A stretch of DNA of 64,000 bases from CAZZBM01 sp964652255 (GTDB lineage: Bacteria > Bdellovibrionota > Bacteriovoracia > Bacteriovoracales > CAZZBM01). The DNA lies in NCBI GenBank assembly GCA_964652255.1, contig CAZZBM010000001.1, positions 1-64,000 on the forward strand. The letters run 5' to 3'. Under the pieces are notes generated by a model, which saw only the letters and a list, made by a program, of their open reading frames with translations, did not search any database and had not been told where the DNA came from. Both the position numbers and the translations under genes were made by a program. Each line of letters opens with the position of its first letter. The first letter of the stretch is position 1. Shown here piece after piece: positions 38,606 to 47,442 of this stretch.

Positions 38606-39721
38606 CTATTTTAGATATCCTGTCATGACCTTACTATCATCTCTATCACTTTGAAACAGTTCTTTGACTTCATCCGTATAAGGTTGCCATGAACCTCTCC
38701 ATCTTTTAATTTTAACATTTTTTAATTTTCCATCTTCTATTTTTGAAGAAACATAATAATTTCCATAAATATTTTGCTGCATTGAAACATTCATAGAATA
38801 AAGAACATTCCAACAACCAGAATTAAAATAATATTTTCCCTCTTTAAATCTTCTCCATTCAAAAATATGAGTATGACCCAAAACAACAACACTAGCTTCA
38901 GGTTTTTCTTCAAAAAGCACTTTTTTTGCCATATTAGTAAAACTTTTCACAATAGTAACTTTCTTAAAAAGACTAAAATCAAAAGATTTTCCTCTAAATC
39001 TATACCTAGAAAAAAAAATAGTACTTATAATAAAATTTAGAGACTTCCAAACCATGAAAAAGAAAAACTTTGTATCATAAAACAAAGTCCACCACACATA
39101 ACTACTCATAGGTCTAACTTTATTCATATAAGGTCTTTTTTCTTTAAATTCAGGTAAAAGATAAAGACAATAAACACTAGCCCAAGGAAGATTAAGAATA
39201 AACTTACCTTGAGAATTCGTTGTTAAGTAATCATTAAAATCTGTATGATTAATTTCTTCAAATCTTTGACCATGCTCGACATAAAAACCATCTTGATAAA
39301 AATGATCTGTAAAAGAAATAAAAGCCTTTAAATAATCTTGAAAAATTTTTTGTGCTTGAGGATAGAGCATTCCTAAATCATGATTACCAACAATATAAGT
39401 CGCTTTTTTCCCTTTTTGGTTTAAAAAATTTTTTAAAGCTTGAAAGACCTCCTTATGTTCTTTAAAAATTTTATGAAGAGCTTCAACAACCATTTCTTCT
39501 GTAATACCCTCTTGTTTTTTTAAATCTAGAAGATCAAAATCTAAAAGATTCAGAATATCGCCGTTAAGTATGAGATGAATATCTTCTTCATGAGCAGCAT
39601 AATAGTTTAAAAATTCTACAAATTTTTCATCTTGATCAAAATCTTCTTGCAAATTTTCTGACCCATCTCTCAGAAATTTTCCTCTCCCAATATGGAGGTC
39701 ACTAATAACTAAAATTCTCAT
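38606..39721 (-). CDS. calcineurin-like metallophosphoesterase
   Basis: Metal-binding motifs in order are ISDLHIGRG, LNGDILNLLD, IVGNHDLGM and VVLGHTHIFEW, with YFNSGCW after. This is the standard dinuclear phosphoesterase set, in the LpxH/UDP-diacylglucosamine hydrolase-like superfamily, but at 371 residues it is longer than LpxH. A hydrophobic stretch with FFFMVWKSLNFIISTIFF near residue 220 could touch the membrane. Substrate unknown. Confidence 0.82.
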   Translation of the reverse strand: MRILVISDLHIGRGKFLRDGSENLQEDFDQDEKFVEFLNYYAAHEEDIHLILNGDILNLLDFDLLDLKKQEGITEEMVVEALHKIFKEHKEVFQALKNFLNQKGKKATYIVGNHDLGMLYPQAQKIFQDYLKAFISFTDHFYQDGFYVEHGQRFEEINHTDFNDYLTTNSQGKFILNLPWASVYCLYLLPEFKEKRPYMNKVRPMSSYVWWTLFYDTKFFFFMVWKSLNFIISTIFFSRYRFRGKSFDFSLFKKVTIVKSFTNMAKKVLFEEKPEASVVVLGHTHIFEWRRFKEGKYYFNSGCWNVLYSMNVSMQQNIYGNYYVSSKIEDGKLKNVKIKRWRGSWQPYTDEVKELFQSDRDDSKVMTGYLK

Positions 39722-39759
39722 CTCTTTTCCTATCTCATTTTTTTTGCTATTTACTCTTT

Positions 39760-40790
39760 ATGTCTGATTCTATCATTAAAGAACTAGCTAGAACCATGGA
39801 GGCTTGTTTTTCCGAACAAGAACTAAAAAAGAAGCTTAGAGAAAAAAAATGTCTTAATATAAAATACGGTGTTGATGTCACCGCACCTTTTCTTCATCTT
39901 GGTCATGGGGTGAATTTATGGATGATGAGAAAATTACAAGAAGAGGGACACAAGGTTCAATTTCTTATTGGGGATTTCACAACTCTGATTGGAGATCCTA
40001 CAGGTAAATCTCAAACAAGACCAAAAATTGATAAAGAAACAATAGAGAAAAATGCTCAAGAATTTATCAAGCAAGTAGGCAAAATTTTAATCACTAATGA
40101 TCCAGCTGTCTTTGAAGTTTACTATAACAGCACTTGGTTTTCAAAAATGCCTCTAGAAGAATTTTTAAATCTTTTAACTTTAATCACTCATTCAAGACTC
40201 ATTGAAAGAGATATGTTTCAAAAAAGAATGAAGGAACAAGATCATATTTATATGCATGAATTACTTTATCCCCTTTTACAAGGATATGATTCAGTGATGT
40301 TAAAGTCAGATTTGACTATTGTAGGATCTGATCAATTATTTAATGAACTTATGGGTCGTTTTTATCAAGAAAAGTTCAATCAAGAGCCTCAAGTTGTTAT
40401 GACTAGTTCTATTACTCCAGGACTAGATGGAGTCAATAAACAAAGTAAAAGCCTTAATAATTATATTGCTATTACAGACTCTCCTAGAGATATGTTTGGA
40501 AAAACATTAACTTTACCAGATCATCTTATTCTTCTTTGGATGAAGATATATACAGATATATCTTTAGAATCAATCACTTATCACGAACAAGAATTAAAAA
40601 ATGGAAAAAATCCAAGAGATTTAAAAATCCTTTTAGCTAAAGCTCTTGTTGAAAGATATTACTCCGAAGATCAAGCTAAGGAAGAAGAAAATTGGTTTAT
40701 TTCTACTTTTTCTAAAAAATCTTTTCCAATAGATGCTCCTCAATTTAAGACCTTTAACAAAAACCTCTACTCTATCCTTACAGAACTTCC
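39760..40790 (+). CDS. tyrS: tyrosyl-tRNA synthetase, 5' part up to the gap
   Basis: TyrS charges tRNA-Tyr. The Rossmann core has LHLGHGVNLWMM (HIGH motif), LIGDFTTLIGDPTGKSQTR, IVGSDQLFN and VNKQSKSLNNYIA (KMSKS counterpart), of the shorter TyrZ-like class. The frame runs into the N gap after ...NLYSILTELP. The same 55 nt reappear at 42081, where the frame continues through the S4 domain to a stop. Joining there gives a 394-residue protein of normal length, so the real gene is probably intact. Confidence 0.93.
40736..40790 (+). repeat. 55-nt exact repeat X, copy 1 (left gap edge)
   Basis: These 55 nt are identical to 42081-42135 and end at the first N. The base before each copy differs (g at 40735, c at 42080). 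A perfect repeat of exactly 55 nt ending at a contig break is what a k=55 de Bruijn assembly leaves at the edge of an unresolved repeat. Confidence 0.95.
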
Positions 40791-40890
40791 NNNNNNNNNN
40801 NNNNNNNNNNNNNNNNNNNNNNNNNNNNNNNNNNNNNNNNNNNNNNNNNNNNNNNNNNNNNNNNNNNNNNNNNNNNNNNNNNNNNNNNNN
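40791..40890. other. assembly gap (100 N)
   Basis: Exactly 100 N, the usual scaffold placeholder of unknown length. The flanking repeats indicate that the missing sequence is a copy of 42136-42574 (439 nt): the end of tyrS, the spacer and the first 74 codons of a family gene. Confidence 0.95.
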
Positions 40891-40945
40891 TAAGGAAATT
40901 ATTAATAGAACCTATCTCATGGAAACTTGCCAAGGGTGTGACTGT
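40891..40945 (+). repeat. 55-nt exact repeat Y, copy 1 (right gap edge)
   Basis: Identical to 42575-42629 and begins at the first base after the gap. It encodes KEIINRTYLMETCQGCDC in the same frame in both copies. With repeat X it brackets a segment that is probably present twice. Confidence 0.95.
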
Positions 40946-42034
40946 TTACCTCCTCAAAAACCAGTACCTTCTAATAACAATATAAGGAAAAAACATGATT
41001 TAGTCTATGATAAAAAGATTTCCATAGAAATTATTAACTTTTTATGTCCTAATAAAAATTGTGACTACGCTAGAATGCAAGTACATCCATTCACTAGATT
41101 ATACAATGAAGTCACTCAATGCTTTGAAGCGAGCATAAAAAAAACTGGAAACTGTACAGATTTAATAGAAGGTCCTCTACATTCAAATGGAAAAAGATTT
41201 CCAGATAAAGATGATCGAAGAAGAAGATTTAAAAAAATTCCTGATATAACCACCAGAAATGCTCTTTTACAAACCATTACTTCCACTATAGAAGTGGGAG
41301 ATAGTTTTGAGGGTGGTTCTCTTCAAAAAGCTAGTGTTTCTGATTTTTCTTTAGGGAGTGCTCTCTCCATTTCTGTTGTTATGCAAAATTATTATAGAGC
41401 AAAACACTTTCAGCAAAAAATCTACAAACCAATGGAAGATTATAGTGATTTTTTATTTTTTGGTAAATCTTATTTTGGTATTGGGGCAGCACATGCGACA
41501 CTAATTCTTGATAAAAAAACAGGTGAATATACAGCAAAATTTCCTGATAGTTATTTTAAAACTAAACGTGATGGAAAGATTGTTGATGGATCATTTTATA
41601 ATAATTATAAAACTAAAATGGCATATTTTTGTCCAAAAGTTAAGGCAGAAACAACTATCGTTAAAACAAATATTTTAAGCACCTTATTAAGTCCTTTAGC
41701 TTTTCAGCTTCTAAACACTTCCCCCCCAGATATTTTAAACAAGACTATCACTTTTAGAAGTGATCAAGAATACCTTGGTTACGTAAAGAGAGATGAAAAG
41801 ACTAATGCACCTTTAAAAGATAGTAATGGAAATTACATTAGAAACCCTGGTTATAAAGATAACCCTGATTATATTTTTGCGAAAAAATTTAATATAACCA
41901 TGGGTAAAAGAAATACTAATCTATTGGATTATCCTCCTTCCTACAGAAAAAAATATCCAAAGAGAGATTCAATACTAGATATGTTTCATTATCCAGGAAC
42001 AAACTCTGATCCAAAAACATTAAAAATTGATTAA
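40891..42034 (+). CDS. secreted CQGC(D/N)C-family protein A (5' end in gap)
   Basis: The visible 380 residues begin KEIINRTYLMETCQGCDC. The missing start is probably the same as that of the next gene (74 codons), giving about 454 residues. It contains conserved LCPNKNCDYA, RLYNEVTQCF, NCTDLIEGPL, KKIPDITTRNAL and NYYRAKHFQ...PMEDYSD, then FCPKV. From LPPQK onward it is closest to protein C (43524), for example RKKHDLVYDKKIS in both, while its start equals that of protein B. It therefore looks mosaic. No known family or catalytic motif is recognised. The protein is probably exported. Confidence 0.75.
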
Positions 42035-42080
42035 CAACAAGATCTCATGATTTTGTGATAAAAATAATTTCATGTAGATC

Positions 42081-42135
42081 CTCCTCAATTTAAGACCTTT
42101 AACAAAAACCTCTACTCTATCCTTACAGAACTTCC
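42081..42135 (+). repeat. 55-nt exact repeat X, copy 2
   Basis: Second copy of 40736-40790. It begins right after a junction where the sequence changes from the region downstream of gene A to tyrS; tagat is shared on both sides, a possible microhomology at the breakpoint. Confidence 0.95.
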
Positions 42136-42289
42136 CTTAAACTTATCCAAATCAGAAATAAAAAGGCTATTTAGCCAAGGGGCTATCCAACTCGACGGTC
42201 AAAAAGAATCTATGAATACTGTCCTAACAAAAGGTACCCATGAATTAAAAATAGGCAAGCTTCATTTTTATAAAATTATTATTGATTAA
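42081..42289 (+). CDS. tyrS: tyrosyl-tRNA synthetase, 3' end (S4 domain) after the gap
   Basis: The frame PQFKTFNKNLYSILTELP repeats the last residues before the gap. It then continues LNLSKSEIKRLFSQGAIQLDG and ends GKLHFYKIIID, a typical S4 RNA-binding tail of TyrS. There is no start codon, so this copy is a 3' fragment. If the gap model is right, an identical tail also lies inside the gap attached to the real tyrS, and this copy is a duplication scar. Confidence 0.85.
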
Positions 42290-42353
42290 TTCTTAATACT
42301 CATATTTTTAATCATGACTTGTTTTTTTTATTAAAATAAGAAATATTCATATT

Positions 42354-43469
42354 ATGTTTATATTTTTTTTTGTTTTTTCTTCAAATGAAATTTATAATTT
42401 AATGGAAAAAAATAAAATTATTTTTTACGATGATCTTAAACCTTATACAAAAGAAGAAGAAGTTTATGAGTATATCCCACCTCCAAGAAGCCCTTTTGAA
42501 ATTTTTTCTCATACTCCAGATACAATCCATAGAGATGGTTTTGTAGAGTCTTGTAGAACTGAAACAATTAATCCTAAGGAAATTATTAATAGAACCTATC
42601 TCATGGAAACTTGCCAAGGGTGTGACTGTATAGTTTCTTATAAAGGATTCACCCCAGATAAAAAAATATCCATTGAAGTCATTAATCATCTTTGTCCTAA
42701 TAAAAAATGTAATTTCGAAAAAAAAATAGAAGAACATCCTTTCACAAGATTTTTTCAAGAGATAAAAAATTGCACCAGAAATTCATTTAAAGAAATGACT
42801 AGCAATAATGGATGTGAAAGCCTTGTGAGTGGTTCAAATCCTGCTTATGAATATTTAAGAACTAGAACAAAAGTTCTTCCTATTCACGTAAGAAATTTTA
42901 TGGCTGAAATTATCACCACCAACATTGAAGCTCATAATTCCTATGAAAATAATCTAAGTGAATTCACTGTTGGCCATGCTTTGGCTATGAATGAAACTAT
43001 TCATAATAGAACAGTTCATCCAAAAATAAAGCAGCACAGATATAACCCTGTCGAAGATCTCTCAGATGTTGCTTTTTTTAGCTTCCAATATGGCCCATCT
43101 TTATATGAAAGTAATAAGGGAGAAAATTATAATAATTTTAGAAATAAAACACTAAAAATTTGTAATGATCAAGTTTTAACCAGCGTAGCTTCTAAATCAA
43201 TCATTTTAGCTTCTCTTTTATCTCCCTTATCTCAAGATCTTTTAAAAGACACTTCTTCTTATAGTCGTAAAAACATGACTCATTTTTTAACAAAAAACAA
43301 CCATGATTCACAACCTATTGGTCATTGGTCTAAACTTGGACGAACAGGAAAAGGTAAAAAATTTGATCTTTATTTTACAGTAGGAGAAAAAAAAACAAAG
43401 ATCAGTAAACCTTTTAAACCTCAAAAAGTAGCTAACAACTATCATTTATTCTTTGATGGAAATAAATAA
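42354..43469 (+). CDS. secreted CQGC(D/N)C-family protein B
   Basis: It starts MFIFFFVFSSNEIYNLME, a short signal-like segment. A Pro-rich stretch (YEYIPPPRSPFE) and then the shared core METCQGCDC, ISIEVINHLCPNKKCNFE, HPFTRFFQEIKNCTRNSF and GCESLVSGSNPAYEYLR follow. Residues further on include HALAMNETIHNR, PVEDLSDVAFFSFQYGPSLY and NYNNFRNKTLKIC. The last are shared with protein D (SNPAYKHFR, DLSDVALYPWQFAGSLY, NYNNFKKNILHIC), so B and D form type II. 371 residues, function unknown. Confidence 0.78.
   Translation: MFIFFFVFSSNEIYNLMEKNKIIFYDDLKPYTKEEEVYEYIPPPRSPFEIFSHTPDTIHRDGFVESCRTETINPKEIINRTYLMETCQGCDCIVSYKGFTPDKKISIEVINHLCPNKKCNFEKKIEEHPFTRFFQEIKNCTRNSFKEMTSNNGCESLVSGSNPAYEYLRTRTKVLPIHVRNFMAEIITTNIEAHNSYENNLSEFTVGHALAMNETIHNRTVHPKIKQHRYNPVEDLSDVAFFSFQYGPSLYESNKGENYNNFRNKTLKICNDQVLTSVASKSIILASLLSPLSQDLLKDTSSYSRKNMTHFLTKNNHDSQPIGHWSKLGRTGKGKKFDLYFTVGEKKTKISKPFKPQKVANNYHLFFDGNK
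42575..42629 (+). repeat. 55-nt exact repeat Y, copy 2
   Basis: Second copy of 40891-40945, inside gene B. X start to Y end (42081-42629, 549 nt) is the inferred duplicated segment. Confidence 0.95.
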
Positions 43470-43523
43470 AAAAATCATTTTTTAAATCTATCAATAAATA
43501 TTTTCATGAGTATACTCTAATTA

Positions 43524-44711
43524 ATGATAACCCCTTTATTTTTTATTTTAATTAACTCTGAAAATCTTTCATCTAATAATTCATCTTTTAAAGAAGAATA
43601 CTCTACTCCCCCCTCTTCTCTAAACCCTAACACCTCACCTAATCCTGTGAATTCTTTGTGTCTCAAACCTAGTGAGCCCACTGAAATTTCAAAAACAAGC
43701 TCTATTGAAATTTGTCAAGGTTGCGACTGCTTACCTCCTCAAAAAGAAGTTTCAACCAATAATCACAAAAGAAAAAAACATGACCTAGTTTATGATAAAA
43801 AAATTTCTCAAGAACTTTTAAATTTTTTATGCTCTTCTGAAAAATGTGATTTTAACAAAATAAAACAACCTCCTTTAAATCGTTTTTATCAAGAAGTTAC
43901 TTCTTGTTTTAATCAATCTATGTCTCATATGAGCTGTGAAAACCTTTTAGAAGGACCTCTGGTGGATGGTAAAAGAGAACCTGATCATAGCTATACAAGA
44001 ACAGAGTTAAAAAAAATTCCTGATCTTGTTGCTAGAAATGCCTTGGTGAATACTTTAATTACTAGTATGGAGGTAGGCAATTCTTGGGAAAATAAAACAA
44101 CTCCAGTTTCGCTAGGTAATGCTTTAACGATAGGTTTAACAATTCAAAATCAATACCGAGCTAAAACATTTAATCAAAGAGTTCATAATCCTATGGAGGA
44201 TTACACTGATGTGACTATGTTTTCCTGTCGTTATGCTTTAGCAGGTATCAGTAAAAATAAAACTTATTATAATAGTTTACAAAAAAAACATAAGAGAGAT
44301 CTTTGCTATTACAAAAAATACAATTCAAAAAATAGGTCTTTTACTAATGAAGATAGCGACTTTTATAGAAATTATAAAAATGGAATCAAAAGATTTTGTC
44401 CTAAAATAGTCAACCCTTATAATCCAATCATTCAAACAAATATTTTAGCTACTTTACTTCAACCCTTAGTTTTTGATCTTATTCAAACAGATCCTCAAGA
44501 TTTTAAATATAAAGCAGTGGGATTTAGAGGAGATCTAGAGATGAAAAGTTACATTAACAACAAAAATTATAGTTTTGTAAAAAATACTTCTATTCTCCTA
44601 GGAAAAGAATCTACTTCTCTTCATCAAACACCTTCTGGGGTAGCACATAAAAAGGGAAAAATTAATACTTATCATATTCTTAATAGCGTCGATGCTAATC
44701 TTTCATTTTAA
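43524..44711 (+). CDS. secreted CQGC(D/N)C-family protein C
   Basis: A short signal (MITPLFFILINSE), then a Ser/Asn/Pro linker, then EICQGCDCLPPQKEV, RKKHDLVYDKKISQELLNFLC, RFYQEVTSCFNQSM, CENLLEGPL, KKIPDLVARNALVNTL, SMEVGNSWEN, NQYRAKTFNQRVHNPMEDYTD and RFCPKIV. This matches protein A through its length (type I), including the long insert before FCPK that type II lacks. 395 residues. No recognised family. It starts 54 nt after gene B. Confidence 0.78.
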   Translation: MITPLFFILINSENLSSNNSSFKEEYSTPPSSLNPNTSPNPVNSLCLKPSEPTEISKTSSIEICQGCDCLPPQKEVSTNNHKRKKHDLVYDKKISQELLNFLCSSEKCDFNKIKQPPLNRFYQEVTSCFNQSMSHMSCENLLEGPLVDGKREPDHSYTRTELKKIPDLVARNALVNTLITSMEVGNSWENKTTPVSLGNALTIGLTIQNQYRAKTFNQRVHNPMEDYTDVTMFSCRYALAGISKNKTYYNSLQKKHKRDLCYYKKYNSKNRSFTNEDSDFYRNYKNGIKRFCPKIVNPYNPIIQTNILATLLQPLVFDLIQTDPQDFKYKAVGFRGDLEMKSYINNKNYSFVKNTSILLGKESTSLHQTPSGVAHKKGKINTYHILNSVDANLSF

Positions 44712-44749
44712 GAAGATGACAATAACAAAAAAATCTTTATACTTTAATT

Positions 44750-45772
44750 GTGTTACTTTTTCTTATTCTTATTGATTCTCCTCCTCAAGAATCTTCTAAT
44801 AATCTACCTCCCAGTCCCCCTGTTGTAGAAGTTCCTAGTCCTTCTCAAGAAGAATCCACTGGAGCAAACCCTATCCCAGGTCCACCACCTCCCCCTGAGC
44901 CCATTTCTCCACAACCAAAACCAATTGAAGTTTGTCCAGTTAACAATACTCCTACTGAAATCTCAACAACAAACCTTCTTGAAACCTGTCAAGGATGTAA
45001 TTGTTTAAAAGAAAAAGAAAAGGTTGCTCAAGTTCTTTATAGTGGTTTATGCCCTTCAAATACTTGTTCATTTCAAAAGATAGATCAATCACCTTACTCA
45101 AGATTTTTAAATGAAATTCATCTTTGCACAAGAAGCTCTTTTCAAACTATAGGGCCTTGTTCTGATCTTGTTTCTAAATCTAATCCTGCCTATAAACACT
45201 TTAGACAGCAATTAAAAAAACTCCCCTTAGAGAGCAGAAATTTTCTTGTCAGTGTGAGCACCTCTTATATGGAAGCAGGGACCTCACATCAACCAAGTTT
45301 AAATAATGGCTATGCTGTTTGTCATTCTATGATGGTTCAAAAAGTCATTAAAAATAGATTTGATAATAATTTTTCTTTAAGACATAAACCAAGTCAAGAT
45401 CTTAGTGATGTAGCTCTTTATCCTTGGCAATTTGCTGGATCTCTTTATAAAAATAACACAGGTAGTAATTATAATAATTTTAAAAAAAATATTTTGCATA
45501 TTTGCACAAAACATCTTGATTTACAGTTTAAAACAAATACTTTGGCTTACCTACTCACCCCCATGGCTGATCAACTCACTACTATTAGTCCTTCTGCTCA
45601 CAAGGTTTCTTCTATTGATCATTTTGTCAATGATGTTATAGCTAGAAAACCTCCTCAATGGTTGAGGGCTTTAAAAAATGTTCGAATTTTTTGTCCTCCA
45701 AGAGTCAATCAAAATATAAGCACTCATCCTCCTGGAACAAGAAGTAATTATCACTTATATTATGTTAAATAG
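44750..45772 (+). CDS. secreted CQGC(D/N)C-family protein D
   Basis: A GTG start gives MLLFLILIDSPPQE, followed by a strongly Pro-rich linker (about residues 10-60). The core is LLETCQGCNCL, LYSGLCPSNTCSFQ, SPYSRFLNEIHLCTRSSF, CSDLVSKSNPAYKHFR, KKLPLESRNFL, PSQDLSDVALYPWQFAGSLY and LTPMADQL, ending RSNYHLYYVK. Protein B ends in the similar NNYHLFF. Type II. 340 residues. The start is uncertain, since an upstream ATT/TTA stretch would also encode signal-like residues. Confidence 0.76.
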   Translation: MLLFLILIDSPPQESSNNLPPSPPVVEVPSPSQEESTGANPIPGPPPPPEPISPQPKPIEVCPVNNTPTEISTTNLLETCQGCNCLKEKEKVAQVLYSGLCPSNTCSFQKIDQSPYSRFLNEIHLCTRSSFQTIGPCSDLVSKSNPAYKHFRQQLKKLPLESRNFLVSVSTSYMEAGTSHQPSLNNGYAVCHSMMVQKVIKNRFDNNFSLRHKPSQDLSDVALYPWQFAGSLYKNNTGSNYNNFKKNILHICTKHLDLQFKTNTLAYLLTPMADQLTTISPSAHKVSSIDHFVNDVIARKPPQWLRALKNVRIFCPPRVNQNISTHPPGTRSNYHLYYVK

Positions 45773-45784
45773 GAAAATTAAGTT

Positions 45785-46252
45785 ATGTTTATTTTTGTTT
45801 TATTTTCTATGAGTTTTTTAGGAAAGAAAAGTAACTCGCCCAAAGAAAGATCTTTGTCTAGTATTGTTTCTACCAACAATGATTTAAAAATTTTTTGTAC
45901 ACAATCAGAAAACTATATAACTTTAAATCCTAAAGGTCTTATCACAGGAGTCTTTTTTCAAGGAGAATGGACAAGTTTAAATCCTACCCAAAATTTTATT
46001 GTCCAAAGTGGAGAAGAGATTTTTTTAAACAAAGAAGGAAATCAATTAAAATGTTATTTCCTTAATCAACTTCATCTTCTAAAAAGTAGTTTTACTATAG
46101 ATATTGATTCATTAAAACCATGTTTTAATGATTACTCTTCAAAAGAAGGCTTCTTCTTCTCTTATTTTCTTTCACCAAGAGTAGAATTTTTAATCATTTA
46201 TAATGATCAATTAAAAAAAATTCAATTATTAAATCAGTGTGTAAAAAATTAA
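45785..46252 (+). CDS. hypothetical exported protein after the family array
   Basis: The 155-residue protein starts MFIFVLFSMSFLGKK, a weak signal sequence, and has four Cys. It has no similarity I can see to the upstream four proteins beyond location. It starts 13 nt after gene D, so it is probably in the same transcript. Its end overlaps infA by 4 nt in convergent orientation. Confidence 0.6.
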   Translation: MFIFVLFSMSFLGKKSNSPKERSLSSIVSTNNDLKIFCTQSENYITLNPKGLITGVFFQGEWTSLNPTQNFIVQSGEEIFLNKEGNQLKCYFLNQLHLLKSSFTIDIDSLKPCFNDYSSKEGFFFSYFLSPRVEFLIIYNDQLKKIQLLNQCVKN

Positions 46253-46494
46253 CTTTTTTTTCTAAAATCATCTGTGTCTTTTTGACGAAAAAGAATTAAA
46301 CCATTGTCCTTATCATAAGGAGAAAATCCTACTGTGACTTTATCTCCTTGAACAACTCTAATATAAAATTTTCTCATCTTTCCTGAAAGTTTTGCTGAAA
46401 CTTTCTTGCCTGATTCTAATAAAACAGTGAAGTGTCCGTGTGCATGTACTTCATCTATTACCCCTGAAACCTGTATTAAATCTTCTTTCGCCAT
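46249..46494 (-). CDS. infA: translation initiation factor IF-1
   Basis: IF-1 binds the 30S A site during initiation. The 81-residue OB-fold protein has MAKEDLIQVSGVIDEV, FTVLLESGKKVSAKLSGKMRKFYIRV and VTVGFSPYDKDNGLILFRQ, close to the family consensus. Its start lies 12 nt after the end of tRNA-Cys, so the two likely share a transcript. Confidence 0.94.
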   Translation of the reverse strand: MAKEDLIQVSGVIDEVHAHGHFTVLLESGKKVSAKLSGKMRKFYIRVVQGDKVTVGFSPYDKDNGLILFRQKDTDDFRKKS

Positions 46495-46506
46495 ATATAC
46501 TCTTGG

Positions 46507-46581
46507 AGGAGACGATCAGATTTGAACTGATGGCTGTACGGTTTTGCAAACCGTTCCCTTGGACCACTCGGGCACGTCTCC
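46507..46581 (-). tRNA. tRNA-Cys (GCA)
   Basis: On the minus strand the acceptor stem GGAGACG pairs with CGTCTCC, the anticodon stem ACGGT/ACCGT frames the loop TTGCAAA with anticodon GCA, and the T stem ATCAG/CTGAT frames TTCAAAT. The discriminator is U, as expected for Cys. CCA is not encoded. 75 nt. Confidence 0.93.
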
Positions 46582-46606
46582 AGACTCCTTACTATCGCTA
46601 ATTTTC

Positions 46607-46894
46607 TTAACTTTTGTCAATTGTTTCTAGTCTTTTTTTAAGCAATGGGCTCATTTTAAAAAAAACTTTATAACGATCTTTTGCTTGAATCACTTCTCTT
46701 GTTTTAGGATTTTGACTTAACCGTGAAGGATAATATTTAACAAAAAAAGAACCAAAACCCCTAATTTCTATTCTTTTTCTTTCTAAAAAAATCTTCATAA
46801 GGTAAAAAAAATAAAGATCTACAATCTTTTTAGCCATAAGCTCCGTCAATTGAAACTTCTTCTCAAACTTATGAATAAGATCTATTTTTTTCAT
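46607..46894 (-). CDS. HU/IHF-family DNA-binding protein
   Basis: The 95-residue protein begins MKKIDLIHKFEKKF, then IEIRGFGSFFVKYYPSRLSQNPKTREVIQ. This is the beta-arm region of IHF/HU, with NPKT at the minor-groove intercalation loop where the family has (G)RNPKTG. IHF-like rather than HU-like because of the RGFGSF context. It bends DNA in the nucleoid. Upstream of tRNA-Cys by 25 nt. Confidence 0.85.
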   Translation of the reverse strand: MKKIDLIHKFEKKFQLTELMAKKIVDLYFFYLMKIFLERKRIEIRGFGSFFVKYYPSRLSQNPKTREVIQAKDRYKVFFKMSPLLKKRLETIDKS

Positions 46895-46920
46895 AAAAAT
46901 TCTCTTATAACAAAGCAGAG

Positions 46921-47442
46921 ATGAACCTGTCTAATTGGACCAAAAATAAGACTTATTTTTTAACAGGTCGCAATGGCTCAGGAAAAACAACCTTGCTAAA
47001 AAAACTTTATCTTCATCCTTCTTTTGAAAAAGAAATTAAAGTTTTTATTGATCAAATGCCTTTGGACCTTTACCCTCATTGTTATCTTAAAAAGATACTA
47101 AATTTTTTAAAAAATGAAAAAAATTTTCATTTAAATTCTTTCTTAAAGGATTTAAAAAATCTTCAATTGGAAAAAATTCTTGATCAACAATTTTTTTCTC
47201 TTTCAGCAGGAGAAAAACAACTTTTTAAAATTCTTCTTTTTTTATCTTTTGATTTTAATATTCTTTTTATTGATGAGCCTTTTAATTATCTAGATTCTTA
47301 TCATGAAAATTTTATTCTTAATAAAATAAAAAAATTTCAAAAAGATAAAACTATTTTTATTACTGACCCTCAAGAAAAAAAAATAAATTATGATACAAAA
47401 ATTCTTCTTCCTGAAGAACAAAATGAACTATGCTTTATTTAA
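46921..47442 (+). CDS. compact ABC transporter ATPase
   Basis: A minimal ATPase of 173 residues (usual 220-260) retains Walker A (TGRNGSGKTTLLKKL), the signature FFSLSAGEKQLFK and Walker B ILFIDEPFNYLD. The H-loop His is not obvious, since the region reads TIFITDPQ. It overlaps the permease gene by 13 nt. The FecCD-like partner suggests iron-siderophore or cobalamin-type import, but no binding protein is adjacent. Confidence 0.8.
   Translation: MNLSNWTKNKTYFLTGRNGSGKTTLLKKLYLHPSFEKEIKVFIDQMPLDLYPHCYLKKILNFLKNEKNFHLNSFLKDLKNLQLEKILDQQFFSLSAGEKQLFKILLFLSFDFNILFIDEPFNYLDSYHENFILNKIKKFQKDKTIFITDPQEKKINYDTKILLPEEQNELCFI

Noticed and set aside
40733..42034. A single gene running through the N gap from tyrS into the secreted protein
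   Set aside because: The frame across N is artificial; on each side the proteins belong to different families, and the repeats explain the gap.
42399..42758. 119-codon minus-strand frame within secreted gene B
   Set aside because: It lies fully antisense to a gene with clear paralogs; the frame is a by-product of AT-rich codons.
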